A DNA stretch of 50,279 nucleotides from JBEHWX01 sp048498995 (GTDB taxonomy: Bacteria; Bacteroidota; Ignavibacteria; OLB7): positions 1 to 50,279 of the forward strand of contig JBEHWX010000038.1 in the NCBI GenBank assembly GCA_048498995.1, read 5' to 3'. Positions 15,866 to 24,276 of this stretch are shown here, one piece after another. The translations under genes and the position numbers were made by a program. The notes below the pieces were generated by a model. That model was not told the DNA's origin. It saw only the letters and a program-made list of their open reading frames with translations, and did not search any database. Within the stretch, counting starts at the first letter, position 1. The number at the start of each line of letters is the position of its first letter.

Positions 15866-16900
15866 TCAAACGCCGCTCCGCTCGCCGACGGGACGGCGAC
15901 GGAGACTCAGGCTCTGAATGGCCGGAGGCACATACGCCTGGTCGAGCGTGCCGACCTCGGTGCCGGGAGGAACGATCTCATCGATCCGGTCGAGAATCTC
16001 GTCGCTGAGCGCGACATCGAGACCCGCGATCACGTCGTCGAGCTGTTCCATCGTGCGCGCGCCGACGAGCGCGCAGCTCACGCCCGGATGCGCGATGGCG
16101 AACGCCATCGCCATGTGGATCATCGGCAGCCCCGCCTCCTGGGCGAGCGGAATGAGCTGCTCGACGACATCGAGACGACGCTCGTTGCTGAAGATCTTGA
16201 AGAACGGCAGGGTGGAGCGGACAAGGTCGCTCTGCTGCCCCTTGCGGACGCGCCCGGTGAGCATTCCCTGGGCGAGCGGCCCCCACACCAGCGTCCCCAT
16301 CCCGTAGCGCTGCGCGACCGGCAGTACCTCGCTTTCGATGCCGCGGTTGAGAATGGAGTAGGGGGGCTGCTCCGTGCGGAACCGCTCCAGCCCCCGACGC
16401 TCGGCCACCCACTGGGCCTCGACCATGTCGGAGGCGGGCATCGTGGAGGACCCGATCGCGCGGACCTTTCCGGCGCGGATCAGATCCGTGAGCGCGGAGA
16501 GGGTTTCCTCGATATCGGTGTCGGGATCGGGCCGGTGGATCTGGTAGAGGTCGATGTAATCGGTCTGCAGGCGACGGAGCGAGCCCTCGACCGAGGCCAT
16601 GATCCAGCGTCGCGAGGCGCCTCGCTGGTTGGGACCATCTCCCATCGGGAGGCCCAACTTGGTGGCGAGGACGACCTGGTCGCGACGTCCCTTGAGGGCT
16701 TTGCCCACTACCTCCTCCGACGCGCCCCGGCCGTAGGCGTCGGCGGTGTCGATGAGGTTGATGCCCGCGTCCAGCGCCTTGTGGATGATGCGGATCGAAT
16801 CGTCATGGTCGGGATTGCCCAGGGGCGAGCCGAGGAGCAGTGCGCCGAACCCGTAAGGGCTGACCTTGATGCCGGTCCGGCCGAGCGTGCGATAGTGCAT
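15866..16900 (-). CDS. Aldo/keto reductase
   Basis: 344 aa. Start at 16900 gives the standard opening MHYRTLGRTGIKVSPYGFG. It is a TIM-barrel NADPH-dependent carbonyl reductase; the tetrad is visible as Asp and Tyr in DTADAYG (about 49-55), Lys in LATKLG (about 78-83) and His in YQIHRPD (about 118-124). The NADPH-binding end is SCALVGARTMEQLDDVIAG near 290. Substrate unknown. It is divergent from a TetR regulator; the 126-bp spacer carries a long inverted repeat, so this reductase is the probable target of that regulator. Confidence 0.92.
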   Translation of the reverse strand: MHYRTLGRTGIKVSPYGFGALLLGSPLGNPDHDDSIRIIHKALDAGINLIDTADAYGRGASEEVVGKALKGRRDQVVLATKLGLPMGDGPNQRGASRRWIMASVEGSLRRLQTDYIDLYQIHRPDPDTDIEETLSALTDLIRAGKVRAIGSSTMPASDMVEAQWVAERRGLERFRTEQPPYSILNRGIESEVLPVAQRYGMGTLVWGPLAQGMLTGRVRKGQQSDLVRSTLPFFKIFSNERRLDVVEQLIPLAQEAGLPMIHMAMAFAIAHPGVSCALVGARTMEQLDDVIAGLDVALSDEILDRIDEIVPPGTEVGTLDQAYVPPAIQSLSLRRRPVGERSGV

Positions 16901-16967
16901 GCGGCTTCTCTTGAGGTTGGAGTTGAAGCCGGGGAAACGCATCTTTCGCGTCATGCCCCGGAATAAA

Positions 16968-17005
16968 CGGAATGACTTTCCGGAAAGATATGGAAAGACA
17001 TTCCG
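16968..17005. promoter_or_regulatory. Candidate TetR operator
   Basis: Inverted repeat with 14-bp arms, CGGAATGACTTTCC (16968-16981) and GGAAAGACATTCCG (16992-17005), one mismatch, 10-bp spacer. It lies 22 bp before the tetR start and about 70 bp before the aldo/keto reductase start, placed to control both divergent genes. Confidence 0.7.
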
Positions 17006-17026
17006 GTTCGCAACCAAAGGAGAGTC

Positions 17027-17677
17027 GTGATACAGAATGGAGCTTCGGACGCGGTCGATCCGTCCGCCTCGACGGGTCAGGTCGAGCGCGCGCCGCGTCG
17101 TCAGCGCGCCGACGCCGCGCGCAACGTCGACTCCCTGCTGGAAGCCGCCAAGACCGTCTTCGCCACGTCGGGCGTGGACGCGCCGGCCAAGGAGATCGCC
17201 GACAAGGCGGGTGTGGGGGTGGGAACACTCTACCGGCACTTTCCGCAGCGCTCGGATTTGGTGAAGGCGGTATTTCAGCGGGAGGTGGATGCCTGCGTCG
17301 ACGCGGCCCCGGCTCTGGCGGCGGCGCACCCGCCGGCCGTGGCGCTCGAGAACTGGCTCCTGCGGTTCATCGGGTTCGTGGCCACCAAGCGGGGGCTTGC
17401 CTCGGCGCTGCATTCCGGCGACCCGGCGTTCGATGCCCTTCCCGGCTACTTCATGCAACGGCTCGGCCCCGCGCTCGGCGCCCTGTTGGATGCCGCCGCG
17501 GCCGCCGGCGAGATCCGCGCCGAAGTCAGCCCCCAGGATCTTCTGTACGCCGTGGCCAAGCTCTGCGCGCCGATGCCCGATGAGGGGAAGGAATACAGCC
17601 AGCGCATGGTCACCATCCTCGTCGACGGCCTCCGCTACCGCGCTGGCGCGGAGCGGGCTGGATCATCACGTAGGTAG
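17027..17677 (+). CDS. TetR-family transcriptional regulator
   Basis: 216 aa. GTG start at 17027 preceded by AGGAG. After a variable N-terminal 30 residues, the helix-turn-helix domain spans about 33-80 (NVDSLLEAAKTVFATSG, then APAKEIADKAGVGVGTLYRHFPQRSDLVKAVF), a textbook TetR pattern. The rest is the helical ligand domain, ending in the SbtR-like style YAVAKLCAP. It probably represses the divergent aldo/keto reductase gene and itself through the 38-bp palindrome just upstream of its start. Ligand unknown. Confidence 0.92.
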   Translation: MIQNGASDAVDPSASTGQVERAPRRQRADAARNVDSLLEAAKTVFATSGVDAPAKEIADKAGVGVGTLYRHFPQRSDLVKAVFQREVDACVDAAPALAAAHPPAVALENWLLRFIGFVATKRGLASALHSGDPAFDALPGYFMQRLGPALGALLDAAAAAGEIRAEVSPQDLLYAVAKLCAPMPDEGKEYSQRMVTILVDGLRYRAGAERAGSSRR

Positions 17678-17695
17678 TTGGGCTGGGAGGGGCAT
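17670..17695. repeat. Imperfect direct repeat, left copy
   Basis: GTAGGTAGTTGGG followed by CTGGGAGGGGCAT; a close match is at 21258-21283 (GTAGGTAGTTGGG then GCTGAGGGAGCAT). It overlaps the last codons of tetR. The pair brackets about 3.6 kb holding three genes of lower GC. Confidence 0.45.
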
Positions 17696-17846
17696 CCATA
17701 CCGGCATATGCCGTCAAGGAGTCACACATGAGCAACGCAGCATCGCGTTCAGGCTCCGTTGACATTCCGCCTCCGAACCCAGTGCCTGGCACGCTCTTAG
17801 TTTAGGAGCCGGACCAACCAGCTATTACACGCAGGAGGACTTCCGA

Positions 17847-18641
17847 ATGTCAGAAGCGCTACGGGTTTTGATTACAGGGGCGGCAGGCGGTATAGGAACG
17901 GCAACGGCGCGGGAACTCGCCAACCGAGGGCACGCGGTCGTCGCCACCGACATATCCCCGTTGAGTGGATTGGAAGGCATCCAGACACATGTGCTCGATG
18001 TCACCAGCGATGACTCCGTGTCGAGATGCCTTGAAGAGGTTGGTCCGTTCGATGCCGTCGTCAACAACGCGGGAATATTCAGCGTGGGTCCGGTGGAAGG
18101 CTATCCACTTGATCGTATCCGACAGATGTTCGAAATAAACACGCTCGGCGCGTTGCGCGTCATCCAGGCGGTCCTGCCTGCCTGGCGGGAGCGGGGCTCC
18201 GGCGTCATCGTGAATGTGTCGAGTGTGAACGGCCGAGTCTCCTCTCCGCTCGGAGCAGCCTACAGCGCCTCCAAGTTCGCGCTCGAAGCCTTGACGGAAT
18301 CACTGCACCTGGAAGTCCGTCACTTCGGCATACGTAGCGTGTTGGTCGAGCCCGGAAACATCGCCACCGGCATAAAACCGATCGAGCCTCATCAAGGACC
18401 AGCCGACTATGCCGGACTTTGGGAGCAGTGGACCGGAGCCAATACCAGAATGGCGGGGCCATCTGGTCCACTCGGCCCCGAAGCCGTCGCGGTAGCCATC
18501 GCCAATGCAATCGAAGACCCCGCGACACCCCTCCGTGTACCTGTCGGCCAGGACGCCGTGATGATTCTCGGCATGCGACGAAGCCTCGACGATCAGGCAT
18601 TCGAGGATGCCATGAGAAAGGCCGTCGGGCTTACGTGGTGA
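17847..18641 (+). CDS. Short-chain dehydrogenase/reductase
   Basis: 264 aa. A classical SDR: the Rossmann TGAAGGIG at 10-17, Asp at the end of beta-2 (VVATDIS, suggesting NAD rather than NADP), NNAG near 72-75, Ser in NVSSVNG and the catalytic YSASK near 139-143. GNIATG fits the PG motif loop. It should oxidise or reduce an alcohol/ketone; the substrate is unknown. AGGAGG stands 8 nt before the ATG. It has no operon partner: the next gene starts 465 bp downstream. Codon use is more relaxed than in the GC-rich genes on its left. Confidence 0.92.
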   Translation: MSEALRVLITGAAGGIGTATARELANRGHAVVATDISPLSGLEGIQTHVLDVTSDDSVSRCLEEVGPFDAVVNNAGIFSVGPVEGYPLDRIRQMFEINTLGALRVIQAVLPAWRERGSGVIVNVSSVNGRVSSPLGAAYSASKFALEALTESLHLEVRHFGIRSVLVEPGNIATGIKPIEPHQGPADYAGLWEQWTGANTRMAGPSGPLGPEAVAVAIANAIEDPATPLRVPVGQDAVMILGMRRSLDDQAFEDAMRKAVGLTW

Positions 18642-19106
18642 TCGGATGGCTGACAGACCGCGCTGCGGGTGTATCCCCGCATGCGCGGGGAGCAGGTGTT
18701 TGGAGACCGATATGCACGTTGAGAGCCGAATCCGTTCTCTATGCGCATGAAACGGCGCAAAGGGGAGATCTGATCCGGCTCTCCCGGCACTATCGCCGAT
18801 GAAGAGCGTGCCCTGCCGGCTCCGTGCCTCACGCTGAAGACCAAGGATGCTCCGCGGCACAAGCACTCTCCGCGCGAGGCTTCAAGGGCCTTCGATGCTC
18901 GCCCGGGCCGATGCTCCCTGGCGGATGATGCCCGATGATCTGCCTCCCTGGAGGGTCATACACCAGCAGACGCCGCGATGGCTGGTCAAGGAATGGAGTA
19001 CCCAAAGGGGTACTGTTGCCGCGAATTTCCACTACGTACTTTGAGTGGCAGCAAAACCGACCCAATAGTCCGCCCCCGATTGTTAGCCAGTACAGGAGGT
19101 TCGTCC
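18642..19106. other. Intergenic region with a lone CRISPR-like repeat
   Basis: 465 bp without a credible gene. The only distinct structure is the 29-bp CRISPR-like sequence at 18667-18695. The 3' end leads to a strong ribosome site for the next gene. Confidence 0.5.
18667..18695 (-). repeat. Solitary type I-E-like CRISPR repeat
   Basis: On the minus strand it starts CTGCTCCCCGCGCATGCG and ends GGGGATACACCC, 29 nt, with the palindromic core CCCCGCGCATGCGGGG. This closely resembles type I-E repeats. No second repeat lies about 61 bp away on either side and no cas gene is in the window, so it is not an array. Confidence 0.5.
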
Positions 19107-20192
19107 ATGATCCGGAGATGTCAAGGCCGCGCAATCCTCGCCATGATGGCCCTCGGGCTGGCCTGGAGCCCTTCCCCACCACTGTTGGCCCAGGTCTCGA
19201 GCATCCAGGCCCATCCCGAATTGCTCGTGTGCGTACAGGATGACCTTTACGTGAGCCGTATGAACAAGTCAGGCCACATATTCGGACTTGATCACAAAGT
19301 TGCGGCGGCATACCGATTCGAGATGATATACGATTCCACCTCTCGCGTGCAATATCTGTTTACCGAGTGTTTTCACAACGGCGCAAAGCCACGGTTACTC
19401 GCCTGGCAGAACAAGCGCATACACACCGCTTCGGTCGATCAGATGGCCGATAGCAGCCGGACCGAGAACTTCCATATCGCCGTTGGCGACACGGTGAGCT
19501 TTCACCGCGAGTTCCGGTGGTACGACCCGAAAACCATGAGGCAGGATACCGACAACTTCCTATCCCCTGATACGCTTGGTTATGCCGTTGAACTGGTCAA
19601 GGCTACATCAGGCGCCCGTCTGGTGCTGCTGGATAGTTTCGGCGTGCTCCCACAAGCAACGCCGAGCGCCCCGACGTTCTTCGGTACCAGGCCGATCATG
19701 GCTACCGTCAGCTATGTCGTTCCCAGCACGATACCCACAACCGACAGCGTCTTCGTTCGAGTGCGCCTCTACGCGAATGGTAATGGCACCGTACTTCCAG
19801 TCAGGATGGATGATTTCACGATAGGGAGCTCGTATGCTTTGAGCTCGGGGTTTTGGAACAACTACCTCAGTCTCTACGGTGGCTCCCTCGGCAAGCGGTC
19901 GGTCGCGGACTTCAGTTCAGCTCATTCCCAGCCCACCAACTCGCTACTGTCGGTTACGACGGTGTCACGCAATTCGATCAGAATCGACTTTTCGGCCACT
20001 CAAGCTGATGGTCCCATTCAGGTCGTGATTTACGACTCGAATGGGCAGCCGGTCTTCATGCCGTTCGCGACGCGAGGTGCGGTTGAGGGAGGCTCGACAA
20101 CGTTCGAGTTCGCCTCCAGCGGCACCTACTTCGTCACGCTCCAGCGTGGCGGATCGATTCTCACATCCAGAAAGGTTGTTATCTCCAAGTAA
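19107..20192 (+). CDS. Secreted protein with T9SS C-terminal sorting domain, function unknown
   Basis: 361 aa. ATG at 19107 has AGGAGG 7 nt upstream and opens a signal peptide (MIRRCQGRAILAMMALGLAW ... LLAQ). The body has no motif I recognise; it is beta-rich with Ser/Thr patches. The last 80 residues (NSIRIDFSATQADGPIQVVI ... GTYFVTLQ ... SRKVVISK) are a T9SS sorting domain. It should be exported to the cell surface. A glycine-rich secreted protein gene follows after 11 bp, so the two are probably cotranscribed and may act together outside the cell. Confidence 0.85.
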   Translation: MIRRCQGRAILAMMALGLAWSPSPPLLAQVSSIQAHPELLVCVQDDLYVSRMNKSGHIFGLDHKVAAAYRFEMIYDSTSRVQYLFTECFHNGAKPRLLAWQNKRIHTASVDQMADSSRTENFHIAVGDTVSFHREFRWYDPKTMRQDTDNFLSPDTLGYAVELVKATSGARLVLLDSFGVLPQATPSAPTFFGTRPIMATVSYVVPSTIPTTDSVFVRVRLYANGNGTVLPVRMDDFTIGSSYALSSGFWNNYLSLYGGSLGKRSVADFSSAHSQPTNSLLSVTTVSRNSIRIDFSATQADGPIQVVIYDSNGQPVFMPFATRGAVEGGSTTFEFASSGTYFVTLQRGGSILTSRKVVISK

Positions 20193-20203
20193 TTGAACGC
20201 GCA

Positions 20204-20764
20204 ATGTCCATGCTATCGCCAACATCCGGCCTTGTAGTGCTATGCTTCATTGCACTTACATGCTCAGCGTTCGCACGCAATGAGCGCGTACCTCCGCGTC
20301 CGGTCCACATTTCGAGTGGCGGTCTCGGCGACGGCGCTCCCTGGGATGATGATCCTTTCGGAGATGGCGACGATCCTCTCGGAGGAGGGGGAGGCGGAGG
20401 ATTTGGCAATCCTTGGAACTGGTGGAATGACCCCGGCTTCTGGGGATGGGGATCGGGGTGGTGGCGTTATGACGATCCGGTCTGGCCCAACGGTGGGGGA
20501 GGAGGGGATGGGGGTGACAAAGGTATTGGAGGGGATGGTTGTGGCACTGGTAGTGGAGCGGGCGTCCCCGATCGCGCCCTCGCGGGTTGCAGAATAATCG
20601 TCACTGGTGGGCAGGATGTCATTTGCGATTGCGTTCAGAACGTGAAAATCGACCCTGTCACCAGGGAGATACTGTGGCGTGAAGGCTGCTTTGATTGCAT
20701 AGTCAGCTCTGATGCAGTTGACCCTTCATGTCGAGACAAGAATCCAGGACAGGGCTGCGATTGA
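20204..20764 (+). CDS. Glycine-rich secreted protein with cysteine-rich tail
   Basis: 186 aa. A signal peptide (GLVVLCFIALTCSAFA) is followed by a low-complexity Gly/Asp/Trp region (about 40-115; GGGGGGGFGNPWNWW, WGWGSGWWRYDD, GGGGGDGGDKG) and then a compact C-terminal segment with eight cysteines (DGCGTG, AGCRIIV, ICDCVQN, EGCFDCIV, PSCRD, GQGCD) likely held by disulfides. No family recognised. The 11-bp distance from the upstream T9SS gene suggests an operon; the ribosome site is poor, so translation may be coupled. It carries no sorting domain of its own. Confidence 0.7.
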   Translation: MSMLSPTSGLVVLCFIALTCSAFARNERVPPRPVHISSGGLGDGAPWDDDPFGDGDDPLGGGGGGGFGNPWNWWNDPGFWGWGSGWWRYDDPVWPNGGGGGDGGDKGIGGDGCGTGSGAGVPDRALAGCRIIVTGGQDVICDCVQNVKIDPVTREILWREGCFDCIVSSDAVDPSCRDKNPGQGCD

Positions 20765-21436
20765 ACGGCGGACCTGAGAGCAGTGAGGCTTACGAGCGGA
20801 CTCGCAAGCTGCCGGTTCACCCTATTGCCTATCGCGCCCAGCTATCCGGGAACCATGCCGGAGGCCGTCAGGCTCTACCCATGAGGATTTCGAAGCCATC
20901 AAAACTGCGCCGCATCAAGGTTCATAGCCAACGCCAGTCGATGCACGCCGGCAAACACCCGCGGCGACCGTTCGTGCCCGCGAGCCAATGGACGGGAACG
21001 AACTACATATACGAAGCTCCGCTCGACTACTCAACAACCCCTGGCAGCAAAACGCCTGCCTTAGGTGGCTTCCGGAAGCTTGTCCCCCACCAGCTCATGC
21101 CGCGTGTTCAGGGAGCCCCAGCCAAGGCTTCTCCGGTTAGCCCCGAGCAGGATTAGTAGCCTCGACATCCCTCCCAGTCGCCAGCCGCACTTGCTGAGCA
21201 ATCTCATTAGTTCAGGCTCCGCGCTGGAGCTCGACCGCACGGCGACTTGTTCCTCAAGTAGGTAGTTGGGGCTGAGGGAGCATGAGTGCTGGGACACGAC
21301 CGTACGAGAAACAAGTCAGCAACCATTACGACAGAACAGCTTAAGCACTATCACTGAAGATAGTGCCAGATCACATCGTAAGTTTCCGAGGAAGAGATAG
21401 GGCGCAACCGAGATTTTTAAGACCGCTATACACTCG
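20765..21436. other. Gene-poor region left of the insertion sequences
   Basis: 672 bp with no convincing gene. Short open frames (for example 20728-21156 on plus, 21061-21297 on minus) have no recognisable domain. The right copy of an imperfect 26-bp direct repeat lies at 21258-21283. The region runs into the decayed end of the old IS5-type transposase gene. Confidence 0.5.
21258..21283. repeat. Imperfect direct repeat, right copy
   Basis: GTAGGTAGTTGGG then GCTGAGGGAGCAT, matching 17670-17695 with a few changes. See the left copy. Confidence 0.45.
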
Positions 21437-22220
21437 CGCTAAAAGGGCCTAACAAAATAGGTTCTACAAGATGTCCAGGTTGATGAGAATGACCGCAACC
21501 ATGAGCAACGCCTTGTAGGTCTCAGCCTGCATGGCGTCGCGTACGCGCAGCTTCCGGGAGCCATTCAATCAGGCATTTGCTCGATCGATCGGCCAGAGAT
21601 ACCATCCCAGACCATTGCCATGCGGCGTACCTCGACGCGCCAGTACTGGCTTGATCCTTGCTGGCGCAGCCACGCTCGATGGCCTTCAGAATCATAGCCC
21701 CGAACTCCCTGAACGCGCTTCGGCCAACGCTTGGCCCTGCCTCACTTGTCACGCACAACAGGGATCGCTTCAACCACCGGCTTAAGTTCTATGATATCAT
21801 TCGTGTTGGCCGAGCTGACACGGCTGGACAGGATGGCCCCATGAGCATTACTGCGCAGATGGCGCTTGGGTGCGTACTTGCGCCGATCCACTGGACTGGG
21901 GCCGGTAGTGGTCACACGATGGGTTGCACGAACCGATTAGCTGTCATTTAGTACAGGGCTCCAGTCGATGCGATCAGCACCGCACCGATGAGCCAGCAGC
22001 AATTCGTGGAGCTTCTGCCAGAGGCCTTGCCGATGCCACTGATGGAGTCTGCGCCAGCAGGTCATACCGCAGTCGGCCCCCAACTCCTGGGGGAGATATT
22101 CCCAGGGGATGCCGGTGAGCACCGCGCGATCATCGACGGGCTTGCGAACGGGATAGCGGTATCGCCGTTGTTTCTTGGGGATCAGGGACTTGACCAGATC
22201 CTACGGCTCATCGCTGACTA
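21437..22220 (-). pseudogene. Old IS5-type transposase gene, decayed and interrupted
   Basis: Read on the minus strand this is an IS5-family transposase in pieces. From the right: a stretch with an in-frame TAG just after SDEP, then LTGIPWEYLPQELGADCG and MTCWRRLHQWHRQGLW (intact in 21937-22122), then out of frame PVDRRKYAPKRHLRSNAHGA, then RVQGVRGYDSEGHRAWLRQQ. Several stops and shifts make it inactive. The gene's true start is not here: its ATG lies at 23158-23160, beyond a younger IS. Joining the two sides at one TA restores ATG GCA CCG CCT CTA GTC AGC GAT GAG in frame. The 3' end near 21437 is approximate. Confidence 0.85.
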
Positions 22221-23145
22221 GGCACTGTCTGACAAACGGCACGGAAGGTGCGTCATAGTTCTCAGAGGAGGAATGAGCTATGAAACGCCATGAGATATCC
22301 GATGAGCAGTGGGCGGCGCTGGAGCCACTGCTGCCGAAGAACACGCATCGTCGAGGTCGCCCGTGGAAGGATCACCGGATGATCATCAACGGCATCCTCT
22401 GGATCCTCAATACCGGTGCTGCCTGGCGGGATCTGCCAGAACGCTTCGGTCCCTGGCAAACCGTCTACGACCGCTACAACTGTTGGCGAACGGACGGCAC
22501 CTGGCGTCACATCGCCCGTCAACTGCTCAAGCGCCTGGATAGGCAGCGACAGATCGGCTGGGATCTGGTCGCCATCGACGCCACGCAGATCAGGGCCACA
22601 CGAGCTGCTTCGGGAGCTCGAAAAAAGGGGGACCTGACCACTTCGGCACGGCCGACCCGGCAACGGATGAACCCTCGGACCATGCGCTCGGGCGCTCGCG
22701 GGGAGGCTTGACGACCAAGCTGCACATCGCCTGCACGATGAGCGGGCTCCCGCTGGCCGCGGTTGTCAGCGCCGGACAGAGTCATGAGTCGCGGTATCTG
22801 GCCGACGTGCTCGATGCGATCTCAGTGCCGCGGCCGCTTGGGCGACCAGGCAAGCGTCCTGAGCGCGTGGTACTGGACAAAGGCTACAGCTACCCATCGA
22901 TTCGACGCATGCTTCGACGTCGCGGCATCGGCTACATCATTCCGACTCGATCAGATCAGCGGCGAGCGCCCCGGTTCGACCGGCAGGGATATCGTAAGCG
23001 AAACATTGTCGAGCGGGTGATCGGCTGGTTGAAGGAATACCGACCCATTACGACTCGGCATGAGAAGCTGGCGCTCTCCTATCTGGCCATGGTGACTGTC
23101 GCCTTCATCTGCGAATACCTTGATCACTATTTGTCAGACAGTGCC
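22221..23145 (+). mobile_element. IS5-family (IS427-type) insertion sequence
   Basis: 925 bp bounded by perfect 16-bp terminal inverted repeats, GGCACTGTCTGACAAA at the left and TTTGTCAGACAGTGCC at the right. The flanks read CTA on the left and TAG on the right, a 2-bp TA target duplication. It carries one transposase made from two overlapping frames. It looks intact and young: no stops beyond the programmed shift. It landed in codon 5 of an older IS5-type transposase gene. Confidence 0.95.
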
Positions 23146-23148
23146 TAG
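22280..23148 (+). CDS. IS5-family transposase made by -1 programmed frameshift
   Basis: The first frame runs 22280-22711 (143 aa; MKRHEISDEQWAALEPLLPK, GILWILNTGAAWRDLPERFG), with GAGGAGG ahead of its ATG. The second runs on to 23148 (HALGRSRGGLTTKLH ... VVLDKGYSYPSIRRML ... NIVERVIGWLKEYR). The DDE triad is split: first Asp in VAIDATQI in the first frame, second Asp in LDKGYS and Glu in VERVIGWLK in the second, so only the fused product is complete. A slippery A AAA AAG at 22621-22627 sits where both frames overlap. The stop TAG (23146-23148) uses the TA of the target site, just outside the IS. Confidence 0.93.
22621..22627 (+). promoter_or_regulatory. Slippery heptamer for -1 frameshift
   Basis: A AAA AAG in the zero frame, followed by GGGGG. 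Slipping back one base continues as AAA AAA GGG GGA CCT, giving KKGGPDHFG, which is typical IS427 transposase sequence. The same heptamer is used in E. coli dnaX. Confidence 0.85.
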
Positions 23149-23436
23149 AGGCGGTGCCATTGCTGTTCCCCTGTTCATTGTCACTCAGCGGTGAGATCCT
23201 GCAACTACCGTTCCCTCTCTTTTCGTTATGCTCACTTAGGGTGTGTAGAATACCACGGATGGCGTGGTCAGATCCTGCCGTCCAAGCGACGTCTATGAAG
23301 AGTTGACATTGACGACTCCGCATCGCGGCGAGATGCGAGCCAACTACCGATTAAAACCACGATACGGATGATATAGCCACATTAACGCACACGAAGAAAG
23401 TTGCGAATAATCCGGCAACGCAATATCAGCACAATA

Positions 23437-24276
23437 TCAGGAATCAAGTCCATCAAAGCTCAGGCTTCGCTCATGACCAATCGCGCGACCTGGACTCGAT
23501 CTGCGAAGCGAAATACGCCCATCACAAGTACGAACCAGCTGGACATAGGATCCATCCAGGACATCCAAAAGAACTCCGTCATTCAACAACCAGACAGCGT
23601 CATTCGATCGCGTAACGGTCCACCACGCGACACCAAATTTTGAGTCGACAATCTGAAAACGCCCTTCAGGCAACGGGAAAGTTGGAGCCAGGAGAATGGC
23701 ACGATCTCTAATGGAATACATACCAAAGCCAAGACTTTCGCGAAGCACCTCTAGCTTCCCACGAACTTCCAGGGCCTCTTCTCCCGAATTAGAATGAAAC
23801 GTCGATACTGCCAACATCTGCACGTCCAACGCGCGCAACGCACGATCCCAGTCAGCAGAGTAGGCATCAACCACCACTGCCGTTGCACGAGGAATATACT
23901 CGATTAAGGTTACCGCACGACTATATTCAATCCCAAGTTTTTGCGACAAGATTGAAGCGCAGTCACTCTGCGGCGACCCATAACGAATGCAGCGCATTTG
24001 CGGCAGCACATGCCTTTCAAGCGAATGCGTTGACAATTCAACCTCAATCACAAACCAATGAGAAAAATCCTTCGCTATCAATGCATAGTCAGGGCGACAG
24101 CTAGACAAATCATGTCGAAACACTCCCTCAAACCTAATACAATAACAATGAGGATAGAGACAAGTCAACGCTCTAGCGACCGCCACCTCGAACTGCATCT
24201 CTAACCGCCCACCGGAATTTTCCAAATCATACCGACTAGACTCAGCACACTTATTGCCAATCAGTATTGTCCTCAT
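23437..24276 (-). CDS. Candidate PD-(D/E)XK-type nuclease of the methyltransferase/ATPase operon
   Basis: 279 aa from ATG 24276, which overlaps the helicase stop as ATGA and has GGAG 6 nt before it (a GTG at 24288 is an alternative). An alpha helix with Glu-30 (LEMQFEVAVARALTCLYP) is followed by RPDYALIA with Asp-63 and then WFVIEVELSTHS with Glu-78 and Glu-80. This spacing (Asp, about 15 residues, E-x-E) fits the PD-(D/E)XK nuclease core, with Glu replacing the usual Lys as in BamHI. The C-terminal 150 residues are not recognised and may recognise DNA or a partner. As the last gene of an operon with a methyltransferase, GHKL ATPase and helicase, it is the best candidate for the cutting subunit. 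The nuclease call is inference from a short motif. Confidence 0.6.
   Translation of the reverse strand: MRTILIGNKCAESSRYDLENSGGRLEMQFEVAVARALTCLYPHCYCIRFEGVFRHDLSSCRPDYALIAKDFSHWFVIEVELSTHSLERHVLPQMRCIRYGSPQSDCASILSQKLGIEYSRAVTLIEYIPRATAVVVDAYSADWDRALRALDVQMLAVSTFHSNSGEEALEVRGKLEVLRESLGFGMYSIRDRAILLAPTFPLPEGRFQIVDSKFGVAWWTVTRSNDAVWLLNDGVLLDVLDGSYVQLVRTCDGRISLRRSSPGRAIGHERSLSFDGLDS

Noticed and set aside
20728..21156. 142-codon open frame
   Set aside because: It overlaps the end of the glycine-rich gene, has no ribosome site and no recognisable domain.
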